Assembly (NCBI RefSeq): GCF_005771405.1
Contig: NZ_VAUA01000009.1
Location: forward strand, 62,001-126,000
Reading direction: 5' to 3'
Source: Parasedimentitalea maritima
GTDB taxonomy: Bacteria; Pseudomonadota; Alphaproteobacteria; Rhodobacterales; Rhodobacteraceae
DNA: 64,000 bases
How positions within the stretch are numbered: the stretch's first letter is position 1; the number at the start of each line of letters is the position of its first letter. Below the pieces are notes generated by a model, which was not told the DNA's origin, searched no databases, and saw only the letters and a list, made by a program, of their open reading frames with translations. The position numbers and the translations under genes are program-made. Shown one piece after another: positions 44,740-52,059 of the stretch.

Positions 44740-44904
44740 GTACTTTCCCCCGAAAACAGCTTTGCCGTCTACGTTCTAGAGCAACGTCAAATTCAGTAAG
44801 GACCCGATATTATAGTACGCAGTTCAATTGGCTTGGTGGCTTAGTACCACACGGCAACAAGTTCTGTAATGGATGGGCGCAAATGCCCCGTCCTGTTGCA
44901 AATC

Positions 44905-44941
44905 TCCCCGTTCAGGAATAGCGACACGGGGACTGCGTTTT
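44905..44941 (+). terminator. Terminator-like hairpin upstream of the cobU-like gene
   Basis: TCCCCG / CGGGGA stem (44905-44910, 44927-44932) followed by CTGCGTTTTC. It lies in the 254-base region between divergent rpoH2 and cobU starts and could be an attenuator of the cobU unit. I found no B12-box, so a cobalamin riboswitch is not supported. Confidence 0.45.
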
Positions 44942-44993
44942 CTCAGCTTGTTTTAAGCGGGCCCTGTGGTTACCCACCGGTACGGCTTCTGTA

Positions 44994-45533
44994 ATGAAAA
45001 GGGTAATAAAATTGTCGGCCCAAGTCACATTTATTCTGGGCGGAGCGGCCTCTGGAAAGAGTTCATATGCCGAACATATCTGCTTAACTAGTGGAAAAGA
45101 CCGGGTATATTTGGCCACATCACAAATACTTGATCATGAAATGCGCGTTAAAGTAGACAAACATGTCGTGCAAAGAGGTAATGACTGGACAACCTATGAG
45201 GAAGGTTTTGACCTTTCTCCAATATTAAACTCATTAAATACTTCTCAAATTTGCTTACTCGATTGCGCCACAATGTGGCTAACAAATCATCTGTTGGCAG
45301 AAAATAACTTAGATACAGAACAACGAAATTTGCTAGCTTCAATTGCCAGCTGCAAAGCAGACCTAGTGGTTGTGTCCAATGAGGTCGGGTTGGGAATAGT
45401 CCCTGATAATGCCCTTTCGCGGAAATTCCGTGAGGCTCAGGGGCGATTCAATATCGCACTCGCGGCGCAGGCAAATTGTGTTGTACAGGTTATTGCCGGA
45501 TTGCCGTTGGTCCTTAAAGGGCAATTGCCATGA
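44994..45533 (+). CDS. cobU: Adenosylcobinamide kinase / guanylyltransferase, CobU-like
   Basis: 179 aa, CobU/CobP of the B12 nucleotide-loop pathway. The P-loop is ILGGAASGKSSYAEH, and further family marks are VYLATSQILDHEM, LLDCATMWLTNHLL and VVVSNEVGLGIVP. The start may instead be the TTG seven codons in, which has AGGG about 8 bases upstream. The first two-thirds of the gene are strikingly AT-rich (about 41% GC over 45001-45360 by hand count), unlike the flanks, suggesting a different origin. The stop overlaps the next gene (ATGA). Confidence 0.9.
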   Translation: MKRVIKLSAQVTFILGGAASGKSSYAEHICLTSGKDRVYLATSQILDHEMRVKVDKHVVQRGNDWTTYEEGFDLSPILNSLNTSQICLLDCATMWLTNHLLAENNLDTEQRNLLASIASCKADLVVVSNEVGLGIVPDNALSRKFREAQGRFNIALAAQANCVVQVIAGLPLVLKGQLP

Positions 45534-46117
45534 GCAACCAAACAACTTGGCACTGGGTGCGCCACGGCCCAACCCATGAAAAAGCCTTTGTTGGATGGCG
45601 CGATGTGCCTGCCGATTTGTCAGATACAGCGCAAATTGAGCGTCTGACGAGCCACCTTCCAAATGATGCATTGCTGATTTCGTCAGATTTGATCCGGGCG
45701 CGTGCGACGGCTGATGCCATTGCCGGTTCGCGGACCCGGCTACCCGACCACCCTGATTTACGTGAATTCAACTTTGGAGATTGGGACGGAAAGCACTTTT
45801 CAGACGTTGCTAAAACCCATCCTGAATTAAGCCGGGCCTATTGGGAAACTCCGGGAGACATCGCGCCGCCCAATGGGGAGAGCTGGAATGCAGCTGCTTT
45901 AAGGGTTTCACGCGTTGTCGACACCATCACCGCAGCCCATCCTGGACGCCATGTGATTGCCGTAGCCCATATCGGGGTCATACTCACCCAAGTTCAACGT
46001 GGACTTTCCTCGACACCAGAGCAAGCTCTTGGCCACAAGATTGATAACCTGTCGGTCAGCGAGATTGTACATGGGCCTACAGGATGGAAAATCCGTCAGG
46101 TAAATCAAATTCCGTGA
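45530..46117 (+). CDS. Histidine-phosphatase-family protein, CobC-like
   Basis: 195 aa. The phosphohistidine motif is WVRHGPTHEK near the N-terminus, the second His is in VIAVAHIGVI, and the Arg lies in SSDLIRARATADAIAG. Adjacency and coupling to the cobU-like gene make alpha-ribazole phosphatase (CobC) the likely role in B12 synthesis, although phosphoglycerate-mutase-like enzymes of other specificity look the same. GC content returns to the normal level here. Confidence 0.87.
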   Translation: MSNQTTWHWVRHGPTHEKAFVGWRDVPADLSDTAQIERLTSHLPNDALLISSDLIRARATADAIAGSRTRLPDHPDLREFNFGDWDGKHFSDVAKTHPELSRAYWETPGDIAPPNGESWNAAALRVSRVVDTITAAHPGRHVIAVAHIGVILTQVQRGLSSTPEQALGHKIDNLSVSEIVHGPTGWKIRQVNQIP

Positions 46118-46174
46118 TGAACAGCGCAACAAATATTCGATTTTGGAATGAGTATTTGTTGTTAGTATGATGCC

Positions 46175-46861
46175 ATGACTTATGATCTTTATATTGGCGA
46201 CCGGATGTATTCCAGCTGGTCCTTACGTGGCTGGCTTATGCTTGAAAAATTCGCGCTGCCGCATCGCACCCATATGATTGGGCTTTATTCCGGCACAATG
46301 GCCCAGGACATGGCGCACCTCGCCCCTGCCCGGCTGGTTCCAAGCCTGCGCACCCCTGAAGGCACAGTTGTCGGAGAAAGCCTGGCAATGGCTGAAACTC
46401 TAGCGGAGCGACACCCGGAGGCCGGATTGTGGCCTGCCGATCCAGCACTGCGCGCAACCGCACGTTGGCTTTGTGCTGAAATGGCCAGTGGTTTTGGCGG
46501 GTTGCGCGGCGAATGCGCCATGCAATTCAGCCATATTTGGCAGGGGTTCTCCGTTTCTGATGCGGTCAAAGCTGACCTAGAACGGATTGAAACCCTCTGG
46601 GCCCACGCTCGCAGTCTGTCAGGCAGCAAGTCTGGCGGGTTGTTCGGGCAGTACTCACTGGCAGATGTGTTTTACACGCCAGTTGCCGCACGCATTGTTG
46701 GCTATGATCTACCCGTATCGGAAGCATCATTGGCCTATTGTACGGCATTGCTGTCGGACCCGGCAGTTCTGCGTTGGCAGGAATTGGCACAGGATGTCAA
46801 ATATGACCCTGAACCCTATGCTCTTGATTTGCCCAGACGGGCGTGGGCTCTGCCCGGATAA
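46175..46861 (+). CDS. Glutathione S-transferase-family protein
   Basis: 228 aa. The N-terminal thioredoxin-like domain begins YDLYIGDRMYSSWSLRGWLML, with Ser in the active-site position, and VGESLAMAETLAERHPE gives the glutathione-binding SLAI-like loop. The C-terminal domain is helical. The pattern is that of a bacterial zeta/theta-like GST; the substrate is unknown. It lies between the cobalamin genes and comM without overlap. Confidence 0.9.
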   Translation: MTYDLYIGDRMYSSWSLRGWLMLEKFALPHRTHMIGLYSGTMAQDMAHLAPARLVPSLRTPEGTVVGESLAMAETLAERHPEAGLWPADPALRATARWLCAEMASGFGGLRGECAMQFSHIWQGFSVSDAVKADLERIETLWAHARSLSGSKSGGLFGQYSLADVFYTPVAARIVGYDLPVSEASLAYCTALLSDPAVLRWQELAQDVKYDPEPYALDLPRRAWALPG

Positions 46862-46908
46862 GACTACGGACGGGCTATTTCATCCTGAATTGACGGGCGC
46901 ATTAACCA

Positions 46909-46930
46909 ATTGGAAACCATGATTTCCAAT
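46909..46930. repeat. Perfect inverted repeat between gst and comM
   Basis: ATTGGAAA-N6-TTTCCAAT in the 102-base gap. It has the size and symmetry of a dimer operator; alternatively it is a short terminator hairpin for gst. No T run. Confidence 0.45.
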
Positions 46931-46963
46931 CATCTCTTCCTGAACCTATAGGAGCAGGGAGAG

Positions 46964-48472
46964 ATGGTCGCGCGTGCCTATACGGTTGCCTTTCAAGGGG
47001 TTGAGGCCCGCCCAGTGGAAGTTCAATGCGCTGTAGCCCCCGGCTTACCTGCGTTTTCGGTGGTCGGGCTACCTGATAAGGCGGTGTCCGAAGCGCGTGA
47101 TCGGGTGCGCTCGGCCCTTTCAACGATGGCAATCGCCCTGCCATCCAAACGTATCACCATCAACCTGTCACCTGCGGATCTGCCAAAGGAAGGTAGTCAT
47201 TTTGACCTTCCGATTGCGCTGGCATTGCTGGCGGCAATCGAAATCATACCGGCCGACACCGTGGCCGAAACCATCGCATTGGGCGAGTTATCGCTTGATG
47301 GCACTCTTGTGCCCGTTGTCGGTGCCCTGCCAGCGGCAATGACGGCCGCCGCCGAACAACGCACGCTGCTTTGCCCGCAAGCCTCAGGCGCAGAAGCTGC
47401 ATGGGTGGAGGCGGCAACAGTGATAGGGGCCGCAAGCCTGGCCGATGTTGTGCGCCATTACACCGGGCAAGTGCCCATCCCCCCGGCCCAGCCGGGCGAG
47501 ATCACCAGCCCGGTGCACGTCAAAGACCTACGCGATGTCAAAGGACAGGAGCGTGCCAAGCGCGCTTTGGAAATTGCCGCGGCAGGTCGCCACCACATCC
47601 TAATGGTCGGCACACCCGGCTCTGGAAAATCCATGCTCGCCGCGCGGCTCCCCGGTATATTGCCTCCACTGACACCAGATGAAGCCCTGCAAACGTCGAT
47701 GATCCAGTCGTTGTGCGGGCTGATCGAAGAAGGAGGCATCAACCGCACCCGCCCCTTTCGCGAGCCGCATCACACCGCATCAATGGCGGCGATTGTGGGT
47801 GGTGGGCGACGGGCTAAGCCGGGTGAAATTAGTTTGGCCCACAACGGCGTTCTATTTCTGGATGAATTCCCAGAGTTCAACCGGATGGTCCTGGAAACCC
47901 TGCGCCAGCCAATCGAGAGCGGCGAGGTGATGATTGCTCGTGCCAATGCTCATGTAAAATATCCCAGCCGGTTCATGTTGGTGGCCGCGGCCAATCCCTG
48001 CAAATGCGGCTATCTCACAGACCCAGCACGCGCCTGTTCCCGCGCGCCCATTTGCGGCGAGGACTACATTGGGCGAATATCCGGGCCGCTGATGGACCGG
48101 TTTGATCTTCGCGTTGAGGTGCCTCCAGTTGCCTTCAGCGATTTGGACCTGCCTGCAAATGGCGAAGGCACGACCGACATTGGAACGCGTGTTGCTGATG
48201 CGCGCGCACTGCAAAAGGATCGGTATGCAGACTATCCCACTTTACTTCAGAACGCCGATACAGAAGGCGAGATCTTGGAACAGGTTGCACGCCCCGACAG
48301 CGACAGCCGGGAGTTGCTGATGCGCGCAGCAGAAAGATTTGGCCTGACCGCGCGTGGATATCACCGGGTACTGCGCGTGGCCCGCACCATTGCTGATCTG
48401 GACGCGGCCCCTGACATTCGCCGTAGCGATGTGGCCGAGGCTCTGAGTTTCAGATTGGCGGGAGCGGCATGA
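46964..48472 (+). CDS. comM: YifB/ComM-family Mg-chelatase-like AAA+ ATPase
   Basis: 502 aa. The N-terminal ChlI-like domain (residues 1-170) precedes the AAA+ core with Walker A GTPGSGKS at 216-223, Walker B VLFLDEFPEF, and the C-terminal MgChe lid domain (LTARGYHRVLRVARTIADL). ComM is a hexameric helicase that promotes branch migration during recombination of transforming DNA. The Zn-like Cys cluster CKCGYLTDPARACSRAPIC is present. GGAGCAGGGAGAG gives a strong ribosome site. It converges on gshB. Confidence 0.95.
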   Translation: MVARAYTVAFQGVEARPVEVQCAVAPGLPAFSVVGLPDKAVSEARDRVRSALSTMAIALPSKRITINLSPADLPKEGSHFDLPIALALLAAIEIIPADTVAETIALGELSLDGTLVPVVGALPAAMTAAAEQRTLLCPQASGAEAAWVEAATVIGAASLADVVRHYTGQVPIPPAQPGEITSPVHVKDLRDVKGQERAKRALEIAAAGRHHILMVGTPGSGKSMLAARLPGILPPLTPDEALQTSMIQSLCGLIEEGGINRTRPFREPHHTASMAAIVGGGRRAKPGEISLAHNGVLFLDEFPEFNRMVLETLRQPIESGEVMIARANAHVKYPSRFMLVAAANPCKCGYLTDPARACSRAPICGEDYIGRISGPLMDRFDLRVEVPPVAFSDLDLPANGEGTTDIGTRVADARALQKDRYADYPTLLQNADTEGEILEQVARPDSDSRELLMRAAERFGLTARGYHRVLRVARTIADLDAAPDIRRSDVAEALSFRLAGAA

Positions 48473-48474
48473 AC

Positions 48475-48504
48475 AAAATTCTGCCCGGCGTTTTCAGCCG
48501 GGCA
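48475..48504 (-). terminator. Terminator between convergent comM and gshB
   Basis: Perfect 8-bp stem TGCCCGGC / GCCGGGCA with a 7-base loop; on the minus strand it is followed by GAATTTTG, so it mainly serves gshB, with the comM transcript ending nearby. Confidence 0.75.
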
Positions 48505-48530
48505 AAAGAAACTGATTGGACGACTAGCCT

Positions 48531-49463
48531 TTACAACTTGGCTTCAATAGCCTGCCAGATCTTCTCGGCGATGTTTACCCCATCGAACCGTTCCAGCTCT
48601 TGAATACCTGTTGGAGAGGTCACGTTGATTTCGGTCAGGTAATCGCCAATCACGTCGATACCAACAAAAACCTGCCCCCTCTCCTTGAGCAGCGGGCCAA
48701 TAGCAGCGCAGATTTCAAGATCACGATCGGTTAGACCAACTTTCTCGGGACGACCACCCACATGCATGTTGGAGCGGGTTTCACCAGCAGCTGGCACCCG
48801 ATTGATTGCGCCGACAGGCTCACCATCCACAAGGATCACACGCTTATCACCGTTGCTCACATCAGGCAGGAATTTCTGCACGATCAATGGCTCTCGGCTA
48901 AATCCAGTGAACAGCTCATGCAGTGATGTCAGGTTGCGGTCATTGACATCCAGACGGAACACCCCGGCCCCACCATTACCATACAATGGTTTTAGAATTA
49001 CGTCGCCGTGCTTGGCTTTGAACGCCTTAATGGTGTCCAGATCACGGGCAATAGTGGTCGGTGGCGTCAACTGAGGGAAATCCAGCACCAGCAGTTTTTC
49101 AGGGTAGTTGCGCACCCAGAACGGGTCATTAACCACCAAGGCCTGCCCCTTAAGACGGTCCAGCAGATGGGTCGCAGTGATGTAATGCATGTCGAACGGC
49201 GGATCTTGGCGCAACCAGATCACATCAAAGTCGGCCAGATCCACCTCGCGCAGCGGCCCCAGAACCGCGGGATCACCCGCAACCCGCTGCACGGTCATGT
49301 CCTGACCGCGGGCCGTTATACGACCTTCTTGATAGGCAAGCTGGTCAGGACCGTAGAAAAATAGCGAGTGACCGCGTTTCTGCGCCTCTTCGGCCAGCCG
49401 GAAGCTGCTGTCGGCGTTGATGTCCACGTCCCCGATCGGGTCCATTTGAAAGGCGATTTTCAT
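48531..49463 (-). CDS. gshB: Glutathione synthetase
   Basis: 310 aa cytosolic ATP-grasp enzyme joining gamma-glutamylcysteine and glycine. Recognisable regions are [49 protein letters not shown] (ATP loop) and the C-terminal [21 protein letters not shown]. It is full length. It follows rsmI and yraN on the same strand, a frequent order in alphaproteobacteria. Confidence 0.97.
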   Translation of the reverse strand: MKIAFQMDPIGDVDINADSSFRLAEEAQKRGHSLFFYGPDQLAYQEGRITARGQDMTVQRVAGDPAVLGPLREVDLADFDVIWLRQDPPFDMHYITATHLLDRLKGQALVVNDPFWVRNYPEKLLVLDFPQLTPPTTIARDLDTIKAFKAKHGDVILKPLYGNGGAGVFRLDVNDRNLTSLHELFTGFSREPLIVQKFLPDVSNGDKRVILVDGEPVGAINRVPAAGETRSNMHVGGRPEKVGLTDRDLEICAAIGPLLKERGQVFVGIDVIGDYLTEINVTSPTGIQELERFDGVNIAEKIWQAIEAKL

Positions 49464-49523
49464 GCGCTTATCCCTTATCTGTCGGCCAAATACATGGCGC
49501 AGCCGCGGACTATGTTCAATGGG

Positions 49524-49904
49524 TCAACCCTGACCAAAAGCATTTTCAATGATTTCGATCTCACCCGACCCACCAACCAAAGCCACATCAAAGCGCGCTT
49601 CGGTCAGCTGGCCTGCTGGTTCATGTTCTAAAAATTGGCCCGCGCTGGCATAAATCCGGTTGATCTGTGCCTGACTGATCCGCAGGGCAGCGCGGGCTTT
49701 GATTTTACTGTGCTTCACTTCAACAAACACCAGAGCTGCACCCTGACGTAGAATAAGATCAATCTCTCCGCCAGCGCCACGCCAGCGCCGTTCGGCCAGT
49801 TGATAGCCGCGTTGTTCATAATGACGAAGCACCAAGTCTTCGGCAGCGGCTCCTGCCAGATAGGCCCGCTGACCGCGATCATGTGGATCCTTTGGCCCCG
49901 CCAT
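49524..49904 (-). CDS. yraN: YraN/UPF0102-family nuclease-fold protein
   Basis: 126 aa. The restriction-endonuclease-like fold is visible: GAAAEDLVLRHYEQRGY, then GGEIDLI with the acidic residue, then VFVEVKHS. The function in bacteria remains unsettled; a role in recombination or repair has been suggested from the fold. The start lies 3 bases after the rsmI stop, so they share a transcript. Confidence 0.93.
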   Translation of the reverse strand: MAGPKDPHDRGQRAYLAGAAAEDLVLRHYEQRGYQLAERRWRGAGGEIDLILRQGAALVFVEVKHSKIKARAALRISQAQINRIYASAGQFLEHEPAGQLTEARFDVALVGGSGEIEIIENAFGQG

Positions 49905-49907
49905 TGC

Positions 49908-50768
49908 TTATTCAGCATCCTTGGGCAGCTTAAGAGCCATCTGATAAACCTTGCGACGCGGCAGGTCGTGGAGCTTCGACACGATATCGGCTGCATCTTT
50001 GACGGAGTTTTCCCTTAGGGCCGCACGCAAATCGCTTTCCAGATCCTCTGGGTTCACATCTTTGGTGTGAGAACGATCAACCAGAACAACAATTTCGCCC
50101 TTCACCCCATTTTCGGCCAGTTGTGCAGCCAGTTCGCTGAGCGAAGCGCGACGGACTTCTTCAAATTTCTTGGTTATCTCCCGACACAGCGCCGCTGGGC
50201 GGTCGCCAAGAACCTCAGCCATATCCGCCAGCGAGGCGGCTACCCGTTTGGGGGATTCGTAAAAGATCAAAGTGCCGGGGATTCGACTGACTTCTTCTAA
50301 TCGTTTTCGGCGAGCACCGCTGGCATTTGGGAGAAAGCCGGCAAAAAAGAAGGCATCGGTGGGCAGCCCGGCCAGCGTCAGTGCTGCAAGCCCCGCCGAC
50401 GCACCCGGCGCCACCGTGACCGCGTGGCCCGCTTCGGCAGCGGCGCGGCTAAGATCATACCCGGGATCCGCGATAAGCGGCATACCTGCTTCGGAGGCAT
50501 AGGCGACTGACTTGCCTTCAGCCAATGACGCAAGCAGCCCTGCACGGGCGCCCGTACCGCTGTGATCGTGGTAGGCAATGACCCGACGCCCCTCCAAAGG
50601 CACGCCGTGGATTTCCATCAATCGTCGCAGGGAACGGGTGTCTTCTGCTGCAATAACCTCAGCCGAGGCGAGCACATCCAGCGCCCGAAGCGTGATGTCG
50701 CGTGCAGTCCCAATTGGAGTGGCAACAAAGTGCAGCCCTGGAGACAATCTGACTTTCTGGTGATTCAA
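49908..50768 (-). CDS. rsmI: 16S rRNA (cytidine-1402-2'-O)-methyltransferase
   Basis: 286 aa SAM-dependent methyltransferase for C1402 in the ribosomal P site. The tetrapyrrole-methylase fold is clear: LHFVATPIGTARDITLRAL, EDTRSLRRLM, SEAGMPLIADPGYDL, and GFLPNASGARRKRL. The only start that fits the family is a TTG (MNHQKVRLSP). It is divergent from the LpoA-like lipoprotein gene, matching the conserved rsmI-lpoA-yraN neighbourhood of enterics. Confidence 0.95.
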   Translation of the reverse strand: MNHQKVRLSPGLHFVATPIGTARDITLRALDVLASAEVIAAEDTRSLRRLMEIHGVPLEGRRVIAYHDHSGTGARAGLLASLAEGKSVAYASEAGMPLIADPGYDLSRAAAEAGHAVTVAPGASAGLAALTLAGLPTDAFFFAGFLPNASGARRKRLEEVSRIPGTLIFYESPKRVAASLADMAEVLGDRPAALCREITKKFEEVRRASLSELAAQLAENGVKGEIVVLVDRSHTKDVNPEDLESDLRAALRENSVKDAADIVSKLHDLPRRKVYQMALKLPKDAE

Positions 50769-50855
50769 CGCTGGACCCGCCTATATCGTCGTTTATTATT
50801 CCCCCCAACACCAACACGGCGTATCACCGCCGGATCAGGGAGTTTTAAGTCTATT

Positions 50856-52028
50856 ATGTTTGCTGTTTTCAAGCCCGCCCGCAAGGCCGCACTCGCGGCT
50901 ATCTTCGCCGTCTCCTCAATTGCTCTGAGCGCCTGTGACCCGATTGGGACCGGCGGCGGCCCAACCATCAACACATCAAAGCCCGTTCCAGTGGCGCTAT
51001 TGGTCCCGCGGGGGTCTGCGCAACAGGGTGATGCGGTTCTGGCGCAAAGTTTGGAAAATGCTGCGAGACTGGCAATCGCCGATTTGCAGGGTATTCAAAT
51101 CGACCTGAAAGTCTATGACACTGCAGGCAATCCAGCGACAGCTGCAGCCGCTGCGACGCAAGCGATCAGTGACGGCGCGCGCATCATTTTGGGGCCAGTC
51201 TATGCAGAGGCCGCAAATGCTGCTGGAGTGGCGGCAGCCAAACGTAATGTAAACGTGCTGGCTTTTTCCAACAATTCCGCCATTGCCGGTGGCAATGTCT
51301 TCATCTTGGGCGCAACATTTGATAATACCGCCCGTCGCCTGACCAGCTATGCCGCCCGCCAGGGCAAAGGAAATATGTTGGTGGTCAGTGGTGACGATGC
51401 TGCCGGCCAAGCCGGGCGTGCGTCAATCCAAAATGCTGCCGCAGCGACCGGTGCGAATGTTGTTGGTAACGTCAGCTATGAATTGTCTCAACAGAGCGTA
51501 ATCAACTCGGTTCAAACAATTCGCGACTCTGCGGCAAGCAAAGGCGCGACATCAATCTTTATGACGGCCACCACCGCCGGGGCGCTCCCATTGCTCACTC
51601 AGTTGCTGCCAGAAGCTGGCCTCGATCCTGCGACCACTCAGTACATTGGCCTGACACGCTGGGACATCCCGGCACAGACATTGGCGTTACCCGGGGTCCA
51701 AGGTGGCTGGTTTGCGTTGCCAGACCCAACAAAATCCACACAGTTTCGCGACCGCTATAGTGCCACCTACGGCGGCGCCCCCCACTCTATTGGCGGGCTG
51801 GCTTATGACGGTATTGCTGCCATCGGCGCGCTGGTTAGTGCAGGCAAATCGGACGCTCTGACCGGAGCCGCCCTTACACAGGGATCTGGTTTCCAAGGAG
51901 TCAGCGGCATCTTCCGCCTGCGTCCTGACGGCACTAACGACCGTGGCCTTGCCATCGCAACAATCCAAGAACAGAAGGTCGTTGTCATTGACCCAGCCCC
52001 AAGCAGCTTTACCGGCGCCGGATTCTGA
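50856..52028 (+). CDS. LpoA-like penicillin-binding protein activator (lipoprotein)
   Basis: 390 aa. The signal peptide ends in a lipobox (IALSACDP), so the protein is lipidated. The body is a type 1 periplasmic-binding fold (VPVALLVPRGSAQQGD, RIILGPVYAEAANAAG, LAFSNNSAIAGGNVF). In this context, next to rsmI, it corresponds to the C-terminal half of LpoA, which activates PBP1A; the N-terminal TPR part of enteric LpoA is absent. The alternative is a LivK-like binding protein. The start MFAVFKPARK is the first before the signal peptide; the frame is open further upstream. Confidence 0.85.
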   Translation: MFAVFKPARKAALAAIFAVSSIALSACDPIGTGGGPTINTSKPVPVALLVPRGSAQQGDAVLAQSLENAARLAIADLQGIQIDLKVYDTAGNPATAAAAATQAISDGARIILGPVYAEAANAAGVAAAKRNVNVLAFSNNSAIAGGNVFILGATFDNTARRLTSYAARQGKGNMLVVSGDDAAGQAGRASIQNAAAATGANVVGNVSYELSQQSVINSVQTIRDSAASKGATSIFMTATTAGALPLLTQLLPEAGLDPATTQYIGLTRWDIPAQTLALPGVQGGWFALPDPTKSTQFRDRYSATYGGAPHSIGGLAYDGIAAIGALVSAGKSDALTGAALTQGSGFQGVSGIFRLRPDGTNDRGLAIATIQEQKVVVIDPAPSSFTGAGF

Positions 52029-52059
52029 TCCGGCGGCCAGGGCCATTACCCGTTTTCCA

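Noticed and set aside
44740-44993. Cobalamin riboswitch upstream of the cobU-like gene
   Set aside because: No B12-box or conserved core could be found; only a simple terminator-like hairpin is present.
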